Part shown: positions 18,969 to 25,419 of the stretch, piece by piece | Numbering within the stretch: the first letter of the stretch is position 1 | How the letters are laid out: every line of letters starts with the position of its first letter | From: Pseudomonas palmensis | GTDB taxonomy: Bacteria > Pseudomonadota > Gammaproteobacteria > Pseudomonadales > Pseudomonadaceae | Assembly (NCBI RefSeq): GCF_017848315.1 | Contig: NZ_JAFKEC010000057.1 | Span: forward strand, 1-38,150 | DNA: 38,150 nucleotides | Reading direction: 5' to 3' | Program-made: the position numbers and the translations under genes | The notes under the pieces: generated by a model | Databases searched by the model: none | Seen by the model: the letters and a program-made list of their open reading frames with translations, nothing else | What the model was told of the DNA's origin: nothing

Positions 18969-18998
18969 AAGCCCCGGGTTCACAGCCCGGGGCTTTTG
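18969..18998 (+). terminator. Rho-independent terminator of the dksA-like gene
   Basis: AAGCCCCGGG (18969-18978) pairs perfectly with CCCGGGGCTT (18986-18995) around a 7-base loop, followed by a T-rich stretch. It lies 19 bases after the stop codon. Confidence 0.85.
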
Positions 18999-19111
18999 CG
19001 TTTCTTTGCCTTGCATCAAGCAGGAGGGTCTTACATCCAACGAAGCATGGATAATGGCCTTGTAGTGGCGTTTAATGGGGGCACAATAACGACACTGCGG
19101 GAACCATTGTT

Positions 19112-20719
19112 ATGATGCGAGAAGGATCTCTGCCTGGCACGCTGGTGCCGCTGCAAGGTACGTCCACTGGCGCCCGGCGCTGGTCGGGCACGGCGCTGCA
19201 AAGCCTGGTACTGGTGGTGTTGCTCAGTGCCATGGCGTTTGCCGATGTGTCCTTCTACCTGTGTCTGCCACTGGCCTTGCTGGCCCTGTGGCTGCCGTTG
19301 ATGCGCAAGCGGCCGGCCGAGGTGGTGAGCGAGCAGGACCCGCTGGGCGACCTGACCCGTGACCTGGCCCAGGCCACCAGCCACAACGCGCTGTCTGCCG
19401 CTGGCGTTGCCCATGCGGTGCAGCAACTGGCCGACAAGCTGCAATCGCAACTGGTGTCGGCGGCGCAGATCGTCAGCAGCGCCGAAGTCATGATCGGTAC
19501 CGAGAAAGCCACTTCGCAGCTCAGCCAGCAGGCCCTGGGCGCGGCCCGCGAGGCCCACCACAGCAGTGCTGCCGGCAGAACGGTGCTGGCCGAGTCGATC
19601 CAGCGCATGCACCAGCTCAGCGCCCGTGCCAACGACAGCCGCGAACTGATCGAGGCGCTGCACCAGCGCAGCGAAGACATTGCCCGGGTTACCCTGGTGA
19701 TCCAGACCATCGCCAGCCAGACCAACCTGCTTGCATTGAACGCGGCCATCGAGGCCGCGCGCGCCGGCGAACATGGTCGTGGCTTTGCCGTGGTGGCCGA
19801 TGAGGTGCGTGGCCTGGCCGGACGTACCGCCAGTGCCACCGAGGAGGTCGGCCTGATGGTGGCCGATATCCAGCAGCGTACCGCCCAGGTGGTGGAGCAG
19901 ATCCGTGAGTTGTCCGATGACCTGCACCAGGGGGTGGACCAGGTCGAGCACACCGGCGAGCAACTGGACGCCATCGCCGGGCTCGCCGCTGGCGTCGAGC
20001 AGCAGATCGATGCGATCGCTGCCGGTACCGAGACCAACCGTACTCAGCTCGACAGCCTGTTCCAGGCCGTGGCGCAGATGCGCAGCGACCTGGTGGTGAG
20101 CGACCAGCAGACCCAGCGCCTGGCCCAGGCAGCCGTGCAGATGGAAGGTCAGGCCGAGCGTATCAGCGAGCGTCTGGCCGAGGTGGGGCTGGATGACTAC
20201 CACCAGCGCGTATACGACCTTGCCCGCCAGGGGGCCCAGAAAATCGCCGAACGCTTCGAGGCCGACATCGCCCAGGGGCGCATCAGCGTCGATGCTCTGT
20301 TCGATCGCCAGTATCAGCTGCTGCCCGGTACCCGCCCGGCCCGTTACCGCACGCGTTTCGACGACTACACCGACCAGGTACTGCCCGCGATCCAGGAGCC
20401 GCTGCTGGCCCAGCATGAAGGCCTGGTGTTCGCCATTGCCTGTACCCAGCAGGGCTATGTGCCGACCCACAACAACGCCTTCAGCCAGCCACTGACCGGT
20501 GACGAGGCGACCGATACCGCGCACAACCGCAGCAAGCGCAAGTTCGACGACCGTACCGGTATCCGTTGCGGCAGCCATCAGCAACCGGTGCTGCTGCAGA
20601 CCTATACCCGTGACACGGGCGAGCTGATGCATGACCTGTCGGTGCCGATCCAGGTACAGGGGCGCCACTGGGGCGGCTTGCGCCTGGGCTATCGACCCCA
20701 GCACAGCGTGATTTCCTGA
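19112..20719 (+). CDS. Methyl-accepting chemotaxis protein with C-terminal extension domain
   Basis: A 535-residue chemoreceptor. Two hydrophobic helices (about 28-44 and 47-64) are split by only a few residues, so there is no periplasmic sensor domain, and I see no clear HAMP domain. The signalling hairpin tip is at about 204-236 (TNLLALNAAIEAARAGEHGRGFAVVADEVRGLA split by family convention into its conserved halves), where CheA and CheW bind. After the coiled coil, residues about 365-535 form a separate domain beginning YDLARQGAQKIAERFEADI and containing GYVPTHNNAFSQP and GRHWGGLRLGYRP. I recall this C-terminal domain from many proteobacterial receptors and consider it a likely cytoplasmic sensor with a Cache-like look, but its ligand is unknown to me. 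Two adjacent ATG codons make the start uncertain by one residue. Confidence 0.85.
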   Translation: MMREGSLPGTLVPLQGTSTGARRWSGTALQSLVLVVLLSAMAFADVSFYLCLPLALLALWLPLMRKRPAEVVSEQDPLGDLTRDLAQATSHNALSAAGVAHAVQQLADKLQSQLVSAAQIVSSAEVMIGTEKATSQLSQQALGAAREAHHSSAAGRTVLAESIQRMHQLSARANDSRELIEALHQRSEDIARVTLVIQTIASQTNLLALNAAIEAARAGEHGRGFAVVADEVRGLAGRTASATEEVGLMVADIQQRTAQVVEQIRELSDDLHQGVDQVEHTGEQLDAIAGLAAGVEQQIDAIAAGTETNRTQLDSLFQAVAQMRSDLVVSDQQTQRLAQAAVQMEGQAERISERLAEVGLDDYHQRVYDLARQGAQKIAERFEADIAQGRISVDALFDRQYQLLPGTRPARYRTRFDDYTDQVLPAIQEPLLAQHEGLVFAIACTQQGYVPTHNNAFSQPLTGDEATDTAHNRSKRKFDDRTGIRCGSHQQPVLLQTYTRDTGELMHDLSVPIQVQGRHWGGLRLGYRPQHSVIS

Positions 20720-20742
20720 GCCGGATTTATTGCGCTTGATGC

Positions 20743-20770
20743 AAAACAGCTATGCCGGGGATAGCTTTTT
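20743..20770 (+). terminator. Probable terminator after the chemoreceptor
   Basis: AGCTAT (20748-20753) pairs with ATAGCT (20761-20766) around a 7-base loop; an A-stretch before and TTTT after extend the stem with one bulge and give the T-run. It lies 24 bases after the stop. Confidence 0.5.
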
Positions 20771-20836
20771 CCCGCAAGGGGCAGGGGTTTATCATCGCCT
20801 CATCGTTAGGCTGCTAATTAAATTCCGGAGGGAATC

Positions 20837-21046
20837 ATGCAGTGCAAGGTCGATGTGGCGGTGATGATCGGCAGTGGCGTTCCCATTTCGCTGCGTTCGG
20901 TGGGCATGCGCGTGTGCTGGGTGGTGCTGGTCAACGGTGAGCGCAGAGGCACCGCGTTCGCCAGCCGTGACGAGGCACACGCCTGTCGCGCCGCCTGGCT
21001 GGCACAGTTCGATGGGCAGGGGCTGGACGCCTGTCAGGCCGGGTAG
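20837..21046 (+). CDS. Small conserved-looking protein of unknown function (69 aa)
   Basis: The frame starts at an ATG preceded by a strong GGAGGG site 7 bases upstream, which together with normal GC-rich codon use makes it a likely real gene. The sequence begins MQCKVDVAVMIGSGV, has a hydrophobic beta-like stretch MRVCWVVLVNGE and then an alpha-helical EAHACRAAWLAQF. There is no signal peptide or known motif. I believe similar short proteins are common in Pseudomonas, but I cannot give a function. A convergent small gene overlaps its last 13 bases on the other strand. Confidence 0.65.
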   Translation: MQCKVDVAVMIGSGVPISLRSVGMRVCWVVLVNGERRGTAFASRDEAHACRAAWLAQFDGQGLDACQAG

Positions 21047-21267
21047 GCGCGGGGCCTGGCCTCGAGGGTCCTTGCCAGGGCGCAGGCCTCCCCGTGATGT
21101 CGGCGAAAGCCTTTCACCCGGCCCGTGGCAGACTCCGTGATATGGAAAAAACCGACGCCAGCCGGCACTACAATGTAGCGCGGCCGGGTTTTTCCGGATG
21201 CGCTCCCGATATTTTTTGATACTTCTAGTGTATTGCCCACTCGACGTGTTTCGGTGTTTTCGTGCAT
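21034..21267 (-). CDS. Small protein of unknown function with VPAGVGFFHI motif (77 aa)
   Basis: Read on the minus strand, residues about 31-69 contain RYIVVPAGVGFFHITESATG and then RVKGFRRHHGEACALARTLE. I recall this as the core of a small Pseudomonas protein family of unknown role. The core looks like a short beta hairpin followed by a helix. The first 30 residues (MHENTETRRVGNTLEVSKN) are less typical, so translation might begin further in. An AGGGA stretch 8 bases before the ATG at 21267 gives it fair support. Its end overlaps the convergent gene by 13 bases. The weaker coding signal of the N-terminal part and the convergent overlap are reasons for doubt. Confidence 0.55.
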   Translation of the reverse strand: MHENTETRRVGNTLEVSKNIGSASGKTRPRYIVVPAGVGFFHITESATGRVKGFRRHHGEACALARTLEARPRAYPA

Positions 21268-21581
21268 ATTCGCTTCCCTGTGCAGTGAACATGTTCGTCC
21301 AGAGGTCCTTCGTTCTGGGATCTTTCTTTCAGCTATCGCATTTTTTCAGCGAGCACGCTGTCAGAGAAATCGGTTGCACTTTGGGAAATGGCTGTTTGTA
21401 GCCGCCGGTTATCAACTGGCAGGGCACGACGTGTTTTCCTTCGCAGCCTGGTGTCTGTGCGTACGAACAACCCTGGCACTGATCCACTAGTCTTTCAGAC
21501 TTCAAATTGAAAACCGGGACCTTCGCGGCGCAGTGCCGCCTGCGAGGTGGCGGGGTGATGCTGGTTTTGAGGAATTAATCA
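21268..21581. other. AT-richer gap without a recognised gene
   Basis: These 314 bases lie between a minus-strand small gene and a plus-strand gene, so both promoters should be here. The stretch around 21310-21390 is clearly AT-richer and T-rich compared with its neighbours. Short stems occur, for example GCGGC/GCCGC near 21527-21541, but none with a T-run. Two short plus-strand frames cross it (21198-21401, 21233-21490); both have poor codon use and I do not accept them. A small RNA cannot be excluded. Confidence 0.4.
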
Positions 21582-22049
21582 TTGGCAGTCAGTAATCTGG
21601 ATATGCACGCCCTCTTCGTGTTGGGCGACCTGCGGGCCAAGTTGGTCAAACAGTTTCAATCGCGCTTCGTCTACGTGACCGAACAAAGTGCCGAAGGTAT
21701 CTACCTTGCCGAGATCGATACCGAAGAGGCCCTGGTGGTCGATGACAAACAGCGGCTCGAACTGAAAGTGGGCGATCACTTTCGGGCGGCGGTATTGCCC
21801 AGCCGCGAAGGTGGCAAGTTGGAGATCCGCTTTCGCGACATCAAGCTGACCGTCTACGAACTGGGCGATTATGCGTTCGTGACCGTGCCCGAAGGGCATG
21901 GCATCGTGTTCCGCGAGGGGCAGACCGTGGTGATGGTGTTTGCTGCCCACGAGCAGATCAAGGAAGGCCTGACCAAGACCCTGAAGGCTGCCACGGCCAA
22001 GGCCGCCAAATGGCGCAAGGGCGAACTGACCTTCAAGGCCAGCGAGTGA
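21582..22049 (+). CDS. Protein of unknown function (155 aa), TTG start
   Basis: I choose the TTG at 21582 because GAGGAA at 21569-21574 sits 7 bases upstream; the next ATG (21603) has no such site. The protein starts MAVSNLDMHALFVLGDLRAK and looks soluble, with alternating beta segments (FVYVTEQSAEGIYLAEIDT, LELKVGDHFRAAVLP, GKLEIRFRDIKLTVYEL) and a Lys/Ala-rich C-terminal helix. No enzyme motif is visible. The start codon of the next gene overlaps its stop, so the two are coupled. I cannot name a function. Confidence 0.8.
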   Translation: MAVSNLDMHALFVLGDLRAKLVKQFQSRFVYVTEQSAEGIYLAEIDTEEALVVDDKQRLELKVGDHFRAAVLPSREGGKLEIRFRDIKLTVYELGDYAFVTVPEGHGIVFREGQTVVMVFAAHEQIKEGLTKTLKAATAKAAKWRKGELTFKASE

Positions 22050-22255
22050 GCAGTACCGCTGCGGCGTCGGGGCGTGCGCGCTTCCACGCCGAGCATCAGG
22101 CCCGCGCCCAGGCCCAGGCCCTGGAGTGGCTGGCACAACGCGCGGTGCTGCAGGGCGCCTGGTTGAACTGGGTGGCAGGGCAGCTGTATCAGCTGAGCCC
22201 GCCGGAATATGCGGCAATGGTGCGCCGCGAGCTGCAGGTGTTGGCAGCTCGATAG
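22046..22255 (+). CDS. Small protein of unknown function (69 aa), coupled to the gene before
   Basis: The GTG at 22046 overlaps the TGA of the previous gene (GTGA), a typical coupling junction, so this start is preferred over an upstream ATG inside that gene. The product is mostly helical (RARFHAEHQARAQAQALEWL, then LNWVAGQLYQLSPPEYAAMV) with no signal peptide or known motif. It probably works with the 155-residue protein. Its stop lies only 9 bases from the convergent end of mrpG. Confidence 0.65.
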   Translation: MSSTAAASGRARFHAEHQARAQAQALEWLAQRAVLQGAWLNWVAGQLYQLSPPEYAAMVRRELQVLAAR

Positions 22256-22264
22256 GGCCAGGTG

Positions 22265-22636
22265 TCAGTGCCCGGTATCGCGCCCGCGGCCACTGCTGAC
22301 CTCTTCGGGTACGTCATCCCCGGCCATGCGCTTGCGAAACAGCCCGGCCCGCGCCAGCAGCAGGGTAGTCACCGGCACGGTGATCGACAGCAGGATCGGG
22401 ATCAGCCAGGCGTGCAGTACGGGCGAGTGCTTGAGGCCGGAAAAGTACAGGATCGAAGCCATGGCCACGCACCAGGTGCCGAAGGTCGACGCCAGGGCGG
22501 GCGGGTGCATGCGCTGGAAGAAGGTCTTCAGGCGCAGCAGGCCTACCGCGCCGCTCAGGGCGAACAGGCTGCTGACGACCAGCAGCACAGCCGTGACCAC
22601 TTCAAGCCAGAACGGCAATTCGACGGTCGAGTTCAT
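22265..22636 (-). CDS. mrpG: Mrp antiporter subunit G
   Basis: A small membrane protein of 123 residues with three hydrophobic helices, starting MNSTVELPFWLEVVTAVLLV. The pattern FALSGAVGLLRLKTFFQRMHPPALASTFG is typical of the MnhG/PhaG/MrpG family, which is needed for assembly and activity of the Mrp complex in the inner membrane. It is the last gene of the operon. Its start overlaps the stop of mrpF by four bases. Confidence 0.9.
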   Translation of the reverse strand: MNSTVELPFWLEVVTAVLLVVSSLFALSGAVGLLRLKTFFQRMHPPALASTFGTWCVAMASILYFSGLKHSPVLHAWLIPILLSITVPVTTLLLARAGLFRKRMAGDDVPEEVSSGRGRDTGH

Positions 22637-22911
22637 TCGATCACCTCGCCACGCAGCAGGAATTTGGCCAGGGCAAACGAGCCGACAAAGCCGAACAGGG
22701 CTATCAGCAGCGCACCTTCGAAGTAGGTGTCGCTGGCGTAGCGGATACCCAGCACCAGCATCATCAGCATGGCCAGAATGTACAGGTAGTCCAGCGCCAG
22801 TACCCGGTCCTGCGCCGAAGGGCCTTTGAACAGGCGCACCAGGGTCAGGGCCATGGCCAGGGCAAAGATGAACAGGCTGGCGAGAATGGCGTTGGCGAGC
22901 AGGCCAGTCAT
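22633..22911 (-). CDS. mrpF: Mrp antiporter subunit F
   Basis: A 92-residue membrane protein with three predicted helices (ILASLFIFALAMALTLVRLF, YLYILAMLMMLVLGIRYA, and LLIALFGFVGSFALAKFLL). The central RVLALDYL phrase, with its acidic residue next to a helix, is characteristic of MnhF/MrpF. It lies between mrpE and mrpG and overlaps both by four bases, so translation is probably coupled throughout. Confidence 0.9.
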   Translation of the reverse strand: MTGLLANAILASLFIFALAMALTLVRLFKGPSAQDRVLALDYLYILAMLMMLVLGIRYASDTYFEGALLIALFGFVGSFALAKFLLRGEVIE

Positions 22912-23396
22912 TCGAAAATCTCCATCAGCGGACGTTCGTAGGTGTGCTTGAAGTGGTCGATGAACTGCGTTTCATCGTCCAGATCGAAGACATGCAGCAG
23001 CAGGATGCTGCGGTCCAGCGCCAGCTCCGACCAGATGGTGCCGGGAATGACCGTGGTGATCATCGACAGCGCCGCCAGGCCATGGGCATCGCGCAGGTCC
23101 AGCGGGATACGGATGAAGCGCGAGCGTGGCGGCCGGCCACCGGCCTGCCATACGCTACGGGCAACCTGCAGGTTGGACATCACCACATCGCCCCCCACTC
23201 GCAGAATCAGCCGCACGATGGTGCCCGGCTTGCGTATGCGCACCGGTAGCGGACGCAGCGGCGCCATCAGGATGGGTGCCAGGATTGCCAGCAGTGCGCC
23301 AAGCAGCAGGTTGCCGGCACTCAGCGAGAGGTTGAGCAGCAACCACAACCCCCAGAGCGAAAGCGACAGCAGTGGCGCGGGAAACAGGCGCTTCAT
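22908..23396 (-). CDS. mrpE: Mrp antiporter subunit E
   Basis: The start at 23396 gives MKRLFPAPLLSLSLWGLWLL, 162 residues, and overlaps the mrpD stop by four bases; an earlier in-frame ATG would run 186 bases into mrpD and is rejected. Two N-terminal hydrophobic helices are followed by a cytoplasmic domain with DVVMSNLQVARSVW and VIPGTIWSELALDRSILLLHV, both typical of MnhE/MrpE. The subunit belongs to the membrane complex and in other species affects its stability. Confidence 0.9.
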   Translation of the reverse strand: MKRLFPAPLLSLSLWGLWLLLNLSLSAGNLLLGALLAILAPILMAPLRPLPVRIRKPGTIVRLILRVGGDVVMSNLQVARSVWQAGGRPPRSRFIRIPLDLRDAHGLAALSMITTVIPGTIWSELALDRSILLLHVFDLDDETQFIDHFKHTYERPLMEIFE

Positions 23397-25078
23397 GGCT
23401 GCACCTGCCCGGCAATCGCCTCGCTGGTGGGGCCGGGCACCGGTCGCGTGCCGAGTACCGCATTGACGTAGCTGGCAGGGTCCTTGAGCCCGGCCGCCGT
23501 GTCCTGGGTGTAGCGCAGCAGTGGTTCGGCGCGCACGCTCAGCAGCACGCACAGCCCCAGCAGCAGCACGATGGGAATGCACTCATTGCGCCGTAGCAAC
23601 GGCGAGGGGCGCTCCTGCGGGGTCCAGAAGCGCTGGATGCCGACACGGGTCAAGGCGATCAGCGATGCCAGGCCCGAGAGCACCAGCAAGGCCACCAGGC
23701 CCCAGCCGGCTGCGGACAGCGGCTGGTCGACCGGCACGCCCAGGCCGTTAGGGTTGAACAGGGCGCTGATCAGGCTCAGCTTGCCGATGAAACCGGACAG
23801 CGGCGGCATGCCGATGATCAGCAGCGCGCAGGCGATGAAGCTCAAGCCCAGGAATGCCATGGTCCAGGGAATCACCTGGCCGATCACCGCCTTCTGTTCA
23901 TCGTCCAGGTTGATGCCCTTGGGCGGCTGCAGCGATTCCAGGGGCGAGGGCAGCGCATCGGTGTCGTCTTCCAGCGGGATCTCGTTGGCCGAGCGCGAGC
24001 GCTCGATCAGCTCGGCCAGCAGGAACAGCGCGCACAAGGCCAGGGTGGAGCTCACCAGGTAGAACAGTGCGGCGGCGGTCAGCGCCGCCTGGCCGAAGCC
24101 GATGGCGGCCAGCAAGGTGCCGGCCGAGACCAGGATGCTCAGGCTGGCCATGCGCTCCAGGCGTTGCGCCGCCAGGATCGACAGCGCCGCGCAGCCCAGG
24201 GTGGCCAGGCCACCGATGACCAGCCACTCGCCGCCGAAGAACGCCGAAGCGCCGGCCTGACCGGAGAACAGCAAGGTCCACAGGCGCAGCACGGTATAGG
24301 TGCCCACCTTGGTCATGATCGCGAACAGTGCGGCAACCGGGGCGCTGGCCGACGAGTAGGCCGGGACCAGCCAGAAGTTGAGCGGCCAGATACCCGCCTT
24401 GGCCAGAAAGGCCGTGGCCAGAATCGCCGCGCCGGCATGCAGCAGGCCGCGGTCGGCCTCGGGCACCAGCGGAATCTTCAGGGCCAGGTCAGCCATGTTC
24501 AGGGTACCGGTGACCCCGTAGAGCATCGCCGCCCCCACCAGGAACAGCGAGGAAGCGAGCAGGTTGATGGCAATGTAGTGCAGGCCGGCCTTGACCCGCG
24601 CACGACCCGAGCCATGCAGGATCAGGCCGTAGGAGGCGGCCAGCAGCACTTCGAAGAACACGAACAGGTTGAACAGGTCGGCCGTCAGGAAGGCGCCGTA
24701 CAGGCCCATCAGCTGGATCTGGAACAGGGCGTGGAAGCTGGCGCCTGCGCGGTCCCAGCGCGCGGTGGCGAACACCAGCGCGCTGACCCCGACGATGCCG
24801 GTGAGTACCAGCATCAGTGCCGAAAGGCGGTCGAGTACCAGCACGATGCCGAAAGGTGCCTGCCAGTTGCCCGGCAGGTACACGCCGATCGAGCTGGCCT
24901 GGCCCTGCTCCTGCACCCACAACAGCAGGCAGATCGAAATACCCAGCCCGGCCAGGCTGGAGATCAGGTTGATGCGGGCCTTGAGCGGCCGGCGCTTTTC
25001 GCCCAGCAGCAGCATCAGTGCGGCGGTCAGCAGCGGCAGCAGAATGGGCGCGACGATCAGTTGGTTCATCACACTCAT
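23393..25078 (-). CDS. mrpD: Mrp antiporter subunit D
   Basis: A 561-residue polytopic protein of the NuoL/M/N-type proton-channel family. The key membrane glutamate is Glu143 in LFNLFVFFEVLLAASYG, and the conserved lysine region is FLAKAGIWPLNFWLVPAYSSA. With MrpA it forms the ion-translocating part of the antiporter. A long loop with acidic residues (about 365-405, NEIPLEDDTDALPSPLE) is inserted between helices, as in gammaproteobacterial relatives. The start overlaps the mrpC stop by four bases. Start MSVMNQLIV; the second methionine is possible. Confidence 0.92.
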   Translation of the reverse strand: MSVMNQLIVAPILLPLLTAALMLLLGEKRRPLKARINLISSLAGLGISICLLLWVQEQGQASSIGVYLPGNWQAPFGIVLVLDRLSALMLVLTGIVGVSALVFATARWDRAGASFHALFQIQLMGLYGAFLTADLFNLFVFFEVLLAASYGLILHGSGRARVKAGLHYIAINLLASSLFLVGAAMLYGVTGTLNMADLALKIPLVPEADRGLLHAGAAILATAFLAKAGIWPLNFWLVPAYSSASAPVAALFAIMTKVGTYTVLRLWTLLFSGQAGASAFFGGEWLVIGGLATLGCAALSILAAQRLERMASLSILVSAGTLLAAIGFGQAALTAAALFYLVSSTLALCALFLLAELIERSRSANEIPLEDDTDALPSPLESLQPPKGINLDDEQKAVIGQVIPWTMAFLGLSFIACALLIIGMPPLSGFIGKLSLISALFNPNGLGVPVDQPLSAAGWGLVALLVLSGLASLIALTRVGIQRFWTPQERPSPLLRRNECIPIVLLLGLCVLLSVRAEPLLRYTQDTAAGLKDPASYVNAVLGTRPVPGPTSEAIAGQVQP

Positions 25079-25419
25079 TCTTTAGGCTCCCGGCCATCCA
25101 CGTGGTCGGTGCCGGTCAGCCCGCGCGAAGCCAGCAGCACCACCAGGAACAAGGCGGTCATGGCGAAGCTGATGACGATGGCCGTCAGTACCAGTGCCTG
25201 GGGCAACGGGTCGGTGTAATGGAGCAGGTCCTGGGGTACGCCGTCCTTGATGATCGGCTCCTTGCCGATGAACAGGCTGCCCATGCTGAAGATGAACAGG
25301 TTGACGCCGTACGACAGCAGACACAGGCCCATCACCACCTGGAAGGTCCGTGGGCGCAGGATCAGCCACACGCCTGACGCGGCGAGCACACCGATGGCAA
25401 TTGCAATCACTTCTTCCAT
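25075..25419 (-). CDS. mrpC: Mrp antiporter subunit C
   Basis: A 114-residue NuoK-like protein with three helices. It starts MEEVIAIAIGVLAASGVWLI and contains YGVNLFIFSMG and DPLPQALVLTAIVISFAMTALFL, the last a strongly conserved segment of MrpC/MnhC. The start codon overlaps the mrpA stop as TGATG. It is required for the assembled complex. Confidence 0.92.
   Translation of the reverse strand: MEEVIAIAIGVLAASGVWLILRPRTFQVVMGLCLLSYGVNLFIFSMGSLFIGKEPIIKDGVPQDLLHYTDPLPQALVLTAIVISFAMTALFLVVLLASRGLTGTDHVDGREPKE

Noticed and set aside
21198..21490. Two short plus-strand frames over the AT-rich gap
   Set aside because: No ribosome sites, odd composition, and antisense to the better-supported minus-strand gene.
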